From NCBI GenBank assembly GCA_035542775.1, contig DATKKX010000050.1, positions 1 through 12,138 on the forward strand: a DNA stretch of 12,138 nucleotides, given 5' to 3'. The notes below the pieces were generated by a model, which did no database searches, was not told where the DNA came from, and saw nothing but the letters and a program-made list of their open reading frames with translations. Shown piece after piece: positions 1 through 6,732 of the stretch. The stretch is from DATKKX01 sp035542775 (GTDB taxonomy: Bacteria; Planctomycetota; Phycisphaerae; UBA1845; UTPLA1). Positions within the stretch are counted from its first letter, which is position 1, and each line of letters opens with the position of its first letter. Both the position numbers and the translations under genes were made by a program.

Positions 1-1
1 G

Positions 2-106
2 AAAGGATTTCCGAAGGAAATCGATCCGGTCGAGATCTCGGCAAACGCGCAGTGGCTGTCGGAGATCCGGGTGCGCAAGGGCTTCGACAGGTCGCCCACC
101 GACTGA
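2..106 (+). CDS. C-terminal end of an unidentified protein (5' end outside window)
   Basis: This is the last 34 codons of a gene that enters from the left edge and stops at TGA 104-106. The peptide ends in KGFDRSPTD and contains the stretch EISANAQWLSEIRVRKG. I do not recognise the family. The frame is chosen because 28 of 34 codons end in G or C, as in the other genes here, while the other two forward frames have mixed third positions although they are also open. It lies convergent to the secreted protease, and two small hairpins fill the gap. A coding call rests only on codon bias and a sensible-looking peptide, so it is moderately sure at best. Confidence 0.55.
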   Translation, partial: KGFPKEIDPVEISANAQWLSEIRVRKGFDRSPTD

Positions 107-111
107 GTATC

Positions 112-137
112 GCCGGCGGCACGAATACCCCGCCGGC
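112..137. terminator. Terminator-like hairpin after the left-edge gene
   Basis: A perfect 8-bp inverted repeat, GCCGGCGG at 112-119 and CCGCCGGC at 130-137, has a 10-nt loop. It begins 6 nt after the stop of the left-edge gene, in the gap between two convergent genes. No T-run follows on either strand, so it is not a textbook intrinsic terminator. It may still halt or protect transcripts in a GC-rich genome. Confidence 0.4.
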
Positions 138-158
138 CATCAGGCCGAGCGATGAATG

Positions 159-178
159 CGCGGCAGGCTCAAGCCGCG
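159..178. terminator. Small hairpin downstream of the secreted protease
   Basis: CGCGGC at 159-164 pairs perfectly with GCCGCG at 173-178 around an 8-nt loop. It lies 21 nt beyond the protease stop codon on the minus strand. It has no T-tract and only a 6-bp stem, so it is a weak candidate for the 3' end of the protease transcript. Confidence 0.25.
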
Positions 179-199
179 GCTGACGCAGATTCCACCGAT

Positions 200-2599
200 C
201 TACAGTCCCAGCAGATCAGCGACAAACGCGGTGATGTCATGTGCCAGCGAGCCGCCATAATCGGCGCAGAGCTGGTTTTCGCCGGGCAGCATGGTGCCGT
301 TCAACTTGGCCCGGATGAAGCCGTCCACGTCCCGGCCGTTCACCATTCCGTCGCCGTTCACGTCGCCCAGCAGCGGACAGGTCGCTCCGCCGGTGGTGGC
401 GTGATTGACGTACCCGGTCGCCGGATACCAGGGCGTTTCGTTCACCCCGAAATAGTTCCGGGCCTTGACGCGGAAGCGATAGGTCGTGCCGGCGGTGAGG
501 CCGGTCGCCAGGGCGGTCTGGGACAGGGACAGGACCGTCCAGGTGTTCACCTGGCTGCCGCCGACGGGGGTGCCGTCGAGTGTGGTGACCTCAAAGTAGA
601 GGCCGGAAAAATTCTGATTCAGTCGGGTGAAGGTGCCCGGAGCCGTTACCTGGATGGAAGTGTCGGTGACGGTCCCGAAGGTCAGGGCCGTCGGCGTCTC
701 GATCATCGTGGCCACCGCGCCCGCCGGCGAGTATGCGGTCTCGTTTGCTCCGATGGAGCAATCCCGCGCCTTGACCTTGTATGAGTAGTTGCGGTTCGGT
801 TCCAGGCCGTCGTCGGTGTAAGTCCGGGTAGACTGCCATCCGCTCGGATTGCTGCCGGGCCCAATGGCGTCAAAGTAGTACTGCACGACACCGAAGGAGT
901 CGGTGGCCAGCGCTGCCGTCATCGTGATCGTCGATGTGCTCACAGGCGTCGGCGATCCGCCCGGCTGCGCGAACGCCATCGGATTGGGCGTAGGCGGCGT
1001 GCTGTCAGGCTCGCAATCGTCGGGGATGCCGTTCCCGTTGAGATCCGGAATGGTGCCGGAGGCGATATCGCACTCGTCCGGGACCCCGTTCAGGTTGCAG
1101 TCCGGACTGGTGTGCCGGTAGATATCGCAAAGGTCGTGGACGCCGTTATTGTTGCAGTCCTGCAGGCCGCCAATTTCGCAGCGATCCAGGATGTTGTTGT
1201 AGTTGCAGTCGAGCGAGGGATCGGCCTGGATCTCCTGGAGGTCGGCCTGGCCGTTGCCGTCGCAATCCAACGGATCGGCGGCGATGGACAGGCCTTTGAT
1301 GCAGAGGCTCGCCGTCTCGTTGTAGTCATACAGGTCCAGCCAGGTTCCGCCGGACTTGTAGTAGGTTTCGGCGGGATTGGCCGTCGATGGCACCATGACA
1401 CGATAGGAGGCGCCGAGCAGCGTTGGAATTTCGGATGTGCAGTCGTAGGCGAGTCCCCCCTGGGACAGCGACAGGTAAATGTAGAAATTCGCTCGCGGCA
1501 GAAGGGCAAGCGGCGTCGTCAGATCCACGGTGTGGAAGCCGGTGTACGCGATGGTGCCTGTCTTGGTGGCGTGTTCGTCGAGCAATTGCCCGCCTTCAAA
1601 GCGGCCGTAGATTTTGATCGTGTAGGTCACGTTATCCGCGGCGGTGTAGAAACTGACTGACTTGAGGCGTTCGTTGATCGGCGCGGTGTACGCGGCGAAG
1701 CCCTCGGATGCCGTCGTCAGCGTGTCCCGCCAGCCGTGATAATCGTGGTAGTAGATGCGGGTGTAGGCCAGGCGCTCGACGTCCTGGAACGAGACCGCGC
1801 CCATCTGCGGGTGCTGGCAGGCCCATCTGTCGTAGTAGGAAATCCAGAAATAGCCGCTGAGGCCCCAACTGGTTCCCCAACTGTTCTTGACCAGCCAGGC
1901 CCCGGGCTGCGGCGCCTGCGTCGTCTTGGTGTCGTTCCAGCCGATGATGGCGACAGCATGGTTGGGCGGCGTATAGTCGCTCGGCGGCTGGTAATGCGTA
2001 AAGCCGGTGCCCATGAACCTGTCTTCGTAGTCCATGCACGTTCCGAGGACGCCCTTGTTCATGATCGCGGTCTTGATGGTGTTGATGTTGGCCAGGGTCG
2101 GCCCGGCGATGTACCACTCCACGTTCCGCGGGTAGTAGGTGTGATAACTGGCAAGGTGCCTGGCGGGCGGATCGTCGTATGATTGACCGTCGACGTCGCG
2201 AACCGCTCCTTCGCCGCGAGTGAGGTAGGCGACGGCGACGCGGTAGTCACCGCCATAATGCACTTCAAGTCCCGCGCCGGTGGGCGGATCGATATCATCG
2301 TTGTTGAACACGTTGAAACCGTTCCACCAATCCAGGTGATATTCGGCGAGGTTGGGCTCACCGCTCTCACCGGTGGAGGTCCAATTCCCGTTCATCTTGA
2401 GGTTGCCTTCCATGGCGGCCATGGTGCCATGCGTCCAGCACGTGCCTCCCTGCTGATCCTTCACCGAGGTGACATAGTTGATGCCGCCAACATTGCGGAG
2501 GTCGAATGAGCTCGGAAGCTGGGCGTTGGTTACCGTGCAGACGACCAGCGATAACAGTACCACGACCGTTGTCGCCAACAGGCTCGGAGAGCTTCTCAT
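200..2599 (-). CDS. Secreted papain-family (C1) cysteine protease with lectin-like, Ca-repeat, FnIII-like and dockerin modules
   Basis: A 799-residue exported protease. Residues 1-26 form a signal peptide with a likely cut after VTNA. The mature chain starts almost at once with LPSSFDLR, matching the start of mature papain, so there is no inhibitory propeptide. The C1 domain spans about 28-275, with candidate catalytic Cys54 in GGTCW, His214 in NHAVAIIGW and Asn239 in VKNSWGTSWG. Gln49 or Gln50 would form the oxyanion hole, with one residue fewer before Cys54 than in papain. About 276-440 matches the lectin-like domain that follows C1 in many bacterial proteases. Five Asp/Asn-rich repeats (445-530) resemble thrombospondin type 3 calcium sites. 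Two fibronectin-III-like stretches (about 532-636 and 637-736) and a dockerin-like end (741-799, GDVNGDGMVNGRD) follow. The start has a strong Shine-Dalgarno. Substrate and attachment partner are unknown. Confidence 0.93.
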   Translation of the reverse strand: MRSSPSLLATTVVVLLSLVVCTVTNAQLPSSFDLRNVGGINYVTSVKDQQGGTCWTHGTMAAMEGNLKMNGNWTSTGESGEPNLAEYHLDWWNGFNVFNNDDIDPPTGAGLEVHYGGDYRVAVAYLTRGEGAVRDVDGQSYDDPPARHLASYHTYYPRNVEWYIAGPTLANINTIKTAIMNKGVLGTCMDYEDRFMGTGFTHYQPPSDYTPPNHAVAIIGWNDTKTTQAPQPGAWLVKNSWGTSWGLSGYFWISYYDRWACQHPQMGAVSFQDVERLAYTRIYYHDYHGWRDTLTTASEGFAAYTAPINERLKSVSFYTAADNVTYTIKIYGRFEGGQLLDEHATKTGTIAYTGFHTVDLTTPLALLPRANFYIYLSLSQGGLAYDCTSEIPTLLGASYRVMVPSTANPAETYYKSGGTWLDLYDYNETASLCIKGLSIAADPLDCDGNGQADLQEIQADPSLDCNYNNILDRCEIGGLQDCNNNGVHDLCDIYRHTSPDCNLNGVPDECDIASGTIPDLNGNGIPDDCEPDSTPPTPNPMAFAQPGGSPTPVSTSTITMTAALATDSFGVVQYYFDAIGPGSNPSGWQSTRTYTDDGLEPNRNYSYKVKARDCSIGANETAYSPAGAVATMIETPTALTFGTVTDTSIQVTAPGTFTRLNQNFSGLYFEVTTLDGTPVGGSQVNTWTVLSLSQTALATGLTAGTTYRFRVKARNYFGVNETPWYPATGYVNHATTGGATCPLLGDVNGDGMVNGRDVDGFIRAKLNGTMLPGENQLCADYGGSLAHDITAFVADLLGL

Positions 2600-2605
2600 C
2601 GCAGT

Positions 2606-2613
2606 TCCTTCCT
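2606..2613 (-). promoter_or_regulatory. Ribosome binding site of the secreted protease
   Basis: AGGAAGGA on the minus strand, 6 nt before the ATG at 2599. It fixes this ATG, which also places the signal peptide correctly at the N-terminus. Confidence 0.8.
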
Positions 2614-2794
2614 GGTAGATCAGGCCCCATGCATCGCCGCAGGATCCGCCAACCCCTGCAAGCCTGCGCAGGGCGAACGCGGACGATTAGACAACGGCAT
2701 CAGCGCGGGGATCCTGGTGGCTCGCTCCTTCGGACGTACCCTTCACCATAGCCGACAATCAAGGATCGCCGGACTTCCGGAGTCTTACGACTCT

Positions 2795-2823
2795 AGTCTA
2801 TCAAGAAAAGGCCATTTCAGCAA
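2795..2823 (-). promoter_or_regulatory. Weak sigma70-like promoter candidate for the secreted protease
   Basis: On the minus strand TTGCTG (2818-2823) and TAGACT (2795-2800) are separated by 17 bp, in the most AT-rich part of the spacer. The boxes match the consensus at only 3/6 and 4/6 positions. If real, it would give a leader of roughly 190 nt. It is a guess from position and composition. Confidence 0.2.
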
Positions 2824-2903
2824 GGAAAAAACGACTTAGCAGCGTCCGTTGAGCGTCCGATCCCCGAACGGAGAACCGGGGGAACCTGCGGCAGCCCTCG
2901 GAT

Positions 2904-3782
2904 TTATTGCCTGTAAAGGTCCACCAGCTCCTGCGTGGTGACGAAGTCGGCCTGGTTCTGGATCTCGTCCAGGAGGCTGACGAAAGGCTGCCAATAGTCG
3001 TATTGATCGCGGTTTCCCGTGACCCAGCCATGAACAAGCACGACCAGCGGCTGGTTGTCAGCCACGGCCTCCTGCAGGCCGGCTTGCAGGAGATCGCTCC
3101 ATTGTTGACCGGTCATGTGTTCCGATTGAACGCTGGCCACGTCGCAGAGATACAGCCGTCTGTCGTTGAGCGTCGCGGTGCTGATGGGAACGGCGTAAAA
3201 GGAGTGCCCCGTGACGGCATAGGGAGCGGCGTCGTTCTCGTGTCCCGGAATCGAAAGGAGGCCGGCCTTGAACCCGCTGTCGTAGGCGATGCCCAGCTCA
3301 TCGAGGATGGTGTAGGTGTCCTCATTCTGGCTGAAGTATTGCGGTCGGAAGCCGGTAACCGGTTTTCCGGTGCCGCAACTCTGGCAGCCTTCCACCGCCT
3401 GCCTGGCGTTGGTAAGTAGAGTCCTCTGCTCGTCGGCCGTCATGGTCGCCAGTTGCTCGCCGGTGGACTTGCCGTGGAAGGCGATCTCGAAGCCGTCGCT
3501 GTAGAACTGCTCGATCAGCAGGGCATGGCTGTTGGCGTAGTCGCCGGTGACGTAGATGGTCGCGTTGATGCCGCGCCGCTTGAGCTCGTCCACGATATTG
3601 GTGATGCCGGTGGTGCCGTCCTCTTGCTCGGCGTCAACCTGGAGATTCACCTTCAGGGACCGCTGCGACGGGTCAGTGTTCGAGGGCCACCAGGGGAAGA
3701 GTGAGTCGCAGCTCCATGGCAGTGCCAGAACGAGGAGCAGACCCGGCAATGCCCGTAAATGCATGCCTCGATCGATACGCAT
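2904..3782 (-). CDS. NodB-fold (polysaccharide deacetylase-like) lipoprotein candidate
   Basis: A 292-residue protein resembling the polysaccharide deacetylase (NodB) superfamily, probably acting outside the cytoplasm. Residues 1-24 are a basic then hydrophobic leader ending in LPWS before Cys25. This could be a lipobox, though Trp at -2 is unusual. The fold begins at about 43 with VNLQVDAE, where Asp50 sits at the usual first metal position. GFEIAFHGKST (98-107) aligns with the HxxxH motif, but the second histidine is Thr107. FRPQY (145-149) matches the RxPY motif, DSG (168-170) is typical, and VHG (250-252) matches the late catalytic histidine motif. The ATG at 3782 is preferred over one 28 codons upstream because GGAGGAA lies 5 nt before it and the leader then starts properly. 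With one ligand changed it may be inactive, or may bind metal differently. Substrate unknown. Confidence 0.8.
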   Translation of the reverse strand: MRIDRGMHLRALPGLLLVLALPWSCDSLFPWWPSNTDPSQRSLKVNLQVDAEQEDGTTGITNIVDELKRRGINATIYVTGDYANSHALLIEQFYSDGFEIAFHGKSTGEQLATMTADEQRTLLTNARQAVEGCQSCGTGKPVTGFRPQYFSQNEDTYTILDELGIAYDSGFKAGLLSIPGHENDAAPYAVTGHSFYAVPISTATLNDRRLYLCDVASVQSEHMTGQQWSDLLQAGLQEAVADNQPLVVLVHGWVTGNRDQYDYWQPFVSLLDEIQNQADFVTTQELVDLYRQ

Positions 3783-3787
3783 TTCTG

Positions 3788-3794
3788 TTCCTCC
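3788..3794 (-). promoter_or_regulatory. Ribosome binding site deciding the deacetylase-like start
   Basis: GGAGGAA on the minus strand, 5 nt before the ATG at 3782. The longer reading frame starting at 3866 would put this site inside the gene and bury the signal peptide, so the shorter start is favoured. Confidence 0.8.
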
Positions 3795-3825
3795 GGCCGT
3801 GGTCTTGGCCCCCATCGAATAAAGC

Positions 3826-3854
3826 AGTGTGCCGTGGGTGATTGCGGTTGTCCA
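3826..3854 (-). promoter_or_regulatory. Weak sigma70-like promoter candidate for the deacetylase-like gene
   Basis: On the minus strand TGGACA (3849-3854, 5/6 match to the -35 consensus) is followed 17 bp later by CACACT (3826-3831, 3/6 match to the -10 box). It lies in the 156-bp region between divergent genes and would give a leader of about 40 nt. The -10 is poor. Confidence 0.22.
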
Positions 3855-3898
3855 GTTTGAACGCACCGAAGCCGACGGAGAGACCGCGCCGGCTCGTT

Positions 3899-3921
3899 CC
3901 TTCGACGAGTCGGGTCGAAGG
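3899..3921. promoter_or_regulatory. Perfect 8-bp inverted repeat just upstream of the U32 gene
   Basis: CCTTCGAC (3899-3906) and GTCGAAGG (3914-3921) flank a 7-nt loop. The repeat ends 17 nt before the U32 start codon. It could be an operator for a dimeric regulator, or a hairpin in the U32 leader that hides the purine-rich GAAGGGG at 3917-3923. No known operator is recognised. Confidence 0.35.
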
Positions 3922-3938
3922 GGCTAGGATGCGGATGG

Positions 3939-6602
3939 ATGAACGCAACGTCCCCAATTCCCGGCCCGCCGGCACCCTCGCCCGAACGACCGGAGCTTCT
4001 TGCCCCGGCCGGCGACCGTGAGAGTCTGCGCGCCGCCGTGGCCGCGGGCGCCGACGCCGTGTATTTCGGTCTGGAAAGCTTTAACGCCCGGCAGCGGGCC
4101 GCGAATTTCAAGCTCGCGGAGCTGCCCGAGATCGTCGCCTGGCTTCATGCCCGCAACGTCAGAGCCTACATTACGTTCAATACGCTGATCTTCTCCGACG
4201 AGCTGCCGCAGGCCGTCGATTACGCGGCGTCCATCGCCCGTGCCGGCGCGGATGCCGTGATCGTGCAGGATCTGGGCCTGGCTCAGCTCATCCGGCGGCT
4301 GGCTCCGACGCTGCCGATCCACGCCTCAACGCAGACAACGCAAACGGAGCCAGCCGGGATCGAGTTCCTCCGGCGTCTCGGCATGAGCCGTGTCATTCTT
4401 GCCCGCGAGCTGTCGCTGCCCGAGATCGAGCAGATCAGGCGACGGACGCCGATGCCTCTGGAGGTCTTCGTCCATGGGGCCATCTGCATCTCTTACAGCG
4501 GGCAGTGCCTGGCGAGCGAATCGCTCTGGGGCCGCAGCGCCAACCGAGGACTTTGCGGCCAGGCCTGCCGCCTGCCATATCAGGTGGTAATCGACGGACA
4601 GACGCAGGACGCGGGCGACCGGCAGTATATCCTCAGCGCTTCTGACCTGGGCGCCCTTCCGCATTTGCCCGACCTCATCAGGCTCGGCGTCAGCGGGTTC
4701 AAGATTGAAGGGCGGCTCAAGAGCGCCCACTATGTCGCTGCCGCCACCAGCGCATACCGTGCGTCGATCGACGCCGTCCTTGCCGGCTCGGCGCCGTCTC
4801 TGAGCCCCGAGCAGGAAGCGGATCTGGCCCTCAGCTTCTCGCGCGGGCTCTGCTCCGGTTTTCTCGAAGGCGTCAATCATCAGCGATTGGTCCACGGCCG
4901 CTTCCCCAAGAGCCGGGGCATTCATCTTGGCACAGTCGTCGACAAGACCCACCGCGGCGTTGTCGTTCAGCTCATCGGCGATGGCAAGGCCCAGCGTGCC
5001 ACCAGCCCCGCCGCGCGCGGCACCAGGCGGCAGCGTCGATCCGGCCCGGCTGCGCAGGTTGCCCCAGCCACAGTCAAGCCCGGCGACGGCATCGTGTTCG
5101 ACGAAGGCCACCCCGAGCAGGATGAGCAGGGCGGCCGGGTTTTCTCCGTGGAGCCGATCCGCGCGAGGCCTGCCCAGCCCGGCGGCGTGCTCGTCGAGCT
5201 CACCTTCGGCCGCGGCGACGTCAATCTCGCCGCAGTTTCGATCGGCAGCAAAGTCTGGAAGACCGACGACCCGGCGATCCGGCGGCGGCTCGCCCGCAGC
5301 TATCGGGACGACCGCTTCGCCCGCCGCGCCGTATTGCACGCCGGTGTATTGGCATCCTGTGGCCGGCCCCTGACGCTCATCCTTCGGGACGATGCCGGGC
5401 ACGATGCCCAAGCAAGCTCGGATCAGCCGCTTCGCGAGGCCGTGAAGCACCCGCTCACCATCGAGTTGGCGCGGCAACAACTCGACCGGCTCGGGGATAC
5501 TCCGTTCGAGCTGGGTTCAGTCGAGTTACTCGGCCCGGACGGCCCTGTGGAGTCCGTGCCGGTCATGGTTCCCAAGAGCATCCTCAACAGCCTGCGCCGC
5601 CGGGCGGTTCAATCGCTGCTCGAGCAGCGGGCGGCGTCCGCGCAACACGAGCTTGGTGATGTTCACGCCCTCGATTCGATCCGCACGGAAATCGCCCGGC
5701 ATTTCCGCGATCGGCCGACGCAAAGCGATGCGCCTGGCGGCTCTGATGGCATCCCGCAGTTGCATATCCTGGTTCGCAGCTTCGAGCAATTCGAGGTGGT
5801 GCTCGGTTGGGCCGTCCCCGCCTCGGCTGTTCGGCCGGGGATGTTGTACTGCGATTTCACGGACCCGCGTGACGCCGGACGGGCCGTGCGGCTCGGCGGC
5901 AAGAGCGAATGGTCAATCGCGCTGGCCGCGCCGCGCGTCCTGATGCCGGGCGAAGAGCACCTGCTCGAAGGCATCGCCTCCGCCGCGCCACGAACGATCC
6001 TGGCCCGCAATCTCGGCAGCATCGAGTTCTTCCGCCGCCGATGTCCGGACGCGACGCTGATCGGCGACTTCTCGCTCAACGTCGCCAACGAGATTACGGC
6101 CTTCCTCTTCGCGCAACGCGGCCTGGCCCGGCTGACGCCCGGCTACGACCTCGATTGGTGCCGGCTCAGCGGCCTGTCGCGGCAGTTTCCAGCCTCGTTG
6201 CTCGAGGTCATCTTGCACCAGCACGTGCCGATGTTCCACACCCGCCACTGTCTGTTCGCCGCGAATCTGACGCAGGGAATGAACTGCGCGGATTGCGGCC
6301 GTCCATGCGCTCAACACGAGCTGCACCTCCGCGACCGCAACGGCGTGGATCATCCGGTCCTTGTGGACGCGGCGGGCAGGAACACCGTCTTCAACGCCGC
6401 AGTCCAGACCGCCGCCGATCGCGTGCCCGCGATGCTGCAGGCCGGTCTGCGTCATTTCCGCGTCGAGTTGCTCCGCGAATCCCCCGCCCTGGTCTGCGGC
6501 CTGCTCGATATCTACAGCCGTCTGCTCGCCGGCGCGATCGAGCCCGCGAGTGCGATGCGCGAACTGCGCAAGCAGAACCCCGCTTCAAAAATCACGGCCT
6601 GA
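3939..6602 (+). CDS. Peptidase U32 / DUF3656 family protein, RlhA-like (Fe-S tRNA/rRNA hydroxylation family)
   Basis: An 887-residue cytoplasmic protein. The start PELLAPAGD (18-26) and the signature EVFVHGAICISYSGQC (175-190) are diagnostic of U32. Despite the name, characterised E. coli members RlhA and TrhP hydroxylate 23S rRNA or tRNA with an iron-sulfur cluster. Cys183, Cys190, Cys206 and Cys210 have the expected cluster spacing (x6, x15, x3). A DUF3656-like region runs from about 330 to 580, with an Arg/Ala-rich insertion near 348-378. The C-terminal part has a second set, Cys771, Cys783, Cys786 and Cys790, before LRDRNGVDHPV. E. coli RlhA is about 650 residues, so this is a long form. 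The next in-frame Met is residue 149 and no upstream in-frame start exists, so ATG 3939 is well supported, with AGGA 9 nt before. The exact RNA target here is inference; protease activity is unlikely. Confidence 0.92.
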   Translation: MNATSPIPGPPAPSPERPELLAPAGDRESLRAAVAAGADAVYFGLESFNARQRAANFKLAELPEIVAWLHARNVRAYITFNTLIFSDELPQAVDYAASIARAGADAVIVQDLGLAQLIRRLAPTLPIHASTQTTQTEPAGIEFLRRLGMSRVILARELSLPEIEQIRRRTPMPLEVFVHGAICISYSGQCLASESLWGRSANRGLCGQACRLPYQVVIDGQTQDAGDRQYILSASDLGALPHLPDLIRLGVSGFKIEGRLKSAHYVAAATSAYRASIDAVLAGSAPSLSPEQEADLALSFSRGLCSGFLEGVNHQRLVHGRFPKSRGIHLGTVVDKTHRGVVVQLIGDGKAQRATSPAARGTRRQRRSGPAAQVAPATVKPGDGIVFDEGHPEQDEQGGRVFSVEPIRARPAQPGGVLVELTFGRGDVNLAAVSIGSKVWKTDDPAIRRRLARSYRDDRFARRAVLHAGVLASCGRPLTLILRDDAGHDAQASSDQPLREAVKHPLTIELARQQLDRLGDTPFELGSVELLGPDGPVESVPVMVPKSILNSLRRRAVQSLLEQRAASAQHELGDVHALDSIRTEIARHFRDRPTQSDAPGGSDGIPQLHILVRSFEQFEVVLGWAVPASAVRPGMLYCDFTDPRDAGRAVRLGGKSEWSIALAAPRVLMPGEEHLLEGIASAAPRTILARNLGSIEFFRRRCPDATLIGDFSLNVANEITAFLFAQRGLARLTPGYDLDWCRLSGLSRQFPASLLEVILHQHVPMFHTRHCLFAANLTQGMNCADCGRPCAQHELHLRDRNGVDHPVLVDAAGRNTVFNAAVQTAADRVPAMLQAGLRHFRVELLRESPALVCGLLDIYSRLLAGAIEPASAMRELRKQNPASKITA

Positions 6603-6670
6603 CGTGTCACAACTGCATCCATGCTTGTGGTCCTGCGCAGGTTGACAGACGATGCTCGAGCAATCACCTG

Positions 6671-6697
6671 GTCTTCGTGCTCTTCGAGCCCGTCGTG
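6671..6697. repeat. Degenerate 9-mer tandem repeat in intergenic spacer
   Basis: Three adjacent 9-nt units follow the pattern nnnnTCGnG: GTCTTCGTG, CTCTTCGAG and CCCGTCGTG. On the minus strand they read CACGACGGG, CTCGAAGAG and CACGAAGAC. Simple arrays of CACGAAGAC-like units are, from memory, common between genes in planctomycetes and relatives. I could not check this here. Confidence 0.45.
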
Positions 6698-6714
6698 GCG
6701 AACAGTTGCGACTC

Positions 6715-6728
6715 CACACTCCGGTGTG
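6715..6728. repeat. Short hairpin CACAC-TCCG-GTGTG
   Basis: A perfect 5-bp stem (6715-6719 with 6724-6728) around a 4-nt loop, 4 nt from the larger inverted repeat at 6733-6756. The two together look like one repeat unit in the spacer between convergent genes. Confidence 0.4.
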
Positions 6729-6732
6729 ATCC

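Larger units (their letters stand above)
2600..2903. other. Non-coding spacer between deacetylase-like gene and protease
   Basis: This 304-bp stretch holds the 3' end of the upstream minus-strand gene and the promoter and leader of the protease. No supported gene lies here. It is more AT-rich around 2790-2835. Visible structure includes an 8-bp inverted repeat (CAGGATCC 2640-2647 and GGATCCTG 2709-2716) enclosing a 6-bp hairpin (2654-2659 with 2668-2673), a 5-bp hairpin GAGTC-TTAC-GACTC at 2780-2793, and CCCCG/CGGGG at 2862-2866 and 2877-2881. I recognise no riboswitch or RNA family. Confidence 0.6.

Noticed and set aside
152..784. 210-codon open frame on the plus strand, and others at 1112-1660 and 1736-2182
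   Set aside because: They are shadows of the secreted protease, whose signal peptide, catalytic motifs and repeats are all in the minus-strand frame.
2600..2800. Riboswitch in the protease leader
   Set aside because: Pairings are present but no conserved core of any riboswitch class I know could be seen.
2822..2881. GC-rich stem (2862-2881) and A-run (2825-2830) as an intrinsic terminator for the deacetylase-like gene
   Set aside because: On the minus strand the T-run comes about 30 nt after a stem of only 5 bp, too far for an intrinsic terminator.
3783..3866. 28-codon N-terminal extension of the deacetylase-like protein
   Set aside because: It would bury the hydrophobic leader and the strong ribosome site GGAGGAA at 3788-3794, so the start at 3782 is preferred.
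4326..5480. 384-codon open frame on the minus strand
   Set aside because: It lies wholly antisense to the U32 gene, whose motifs are unmistakable. The antisense translation has no recognisable domain and reflects GC-rich third positions.
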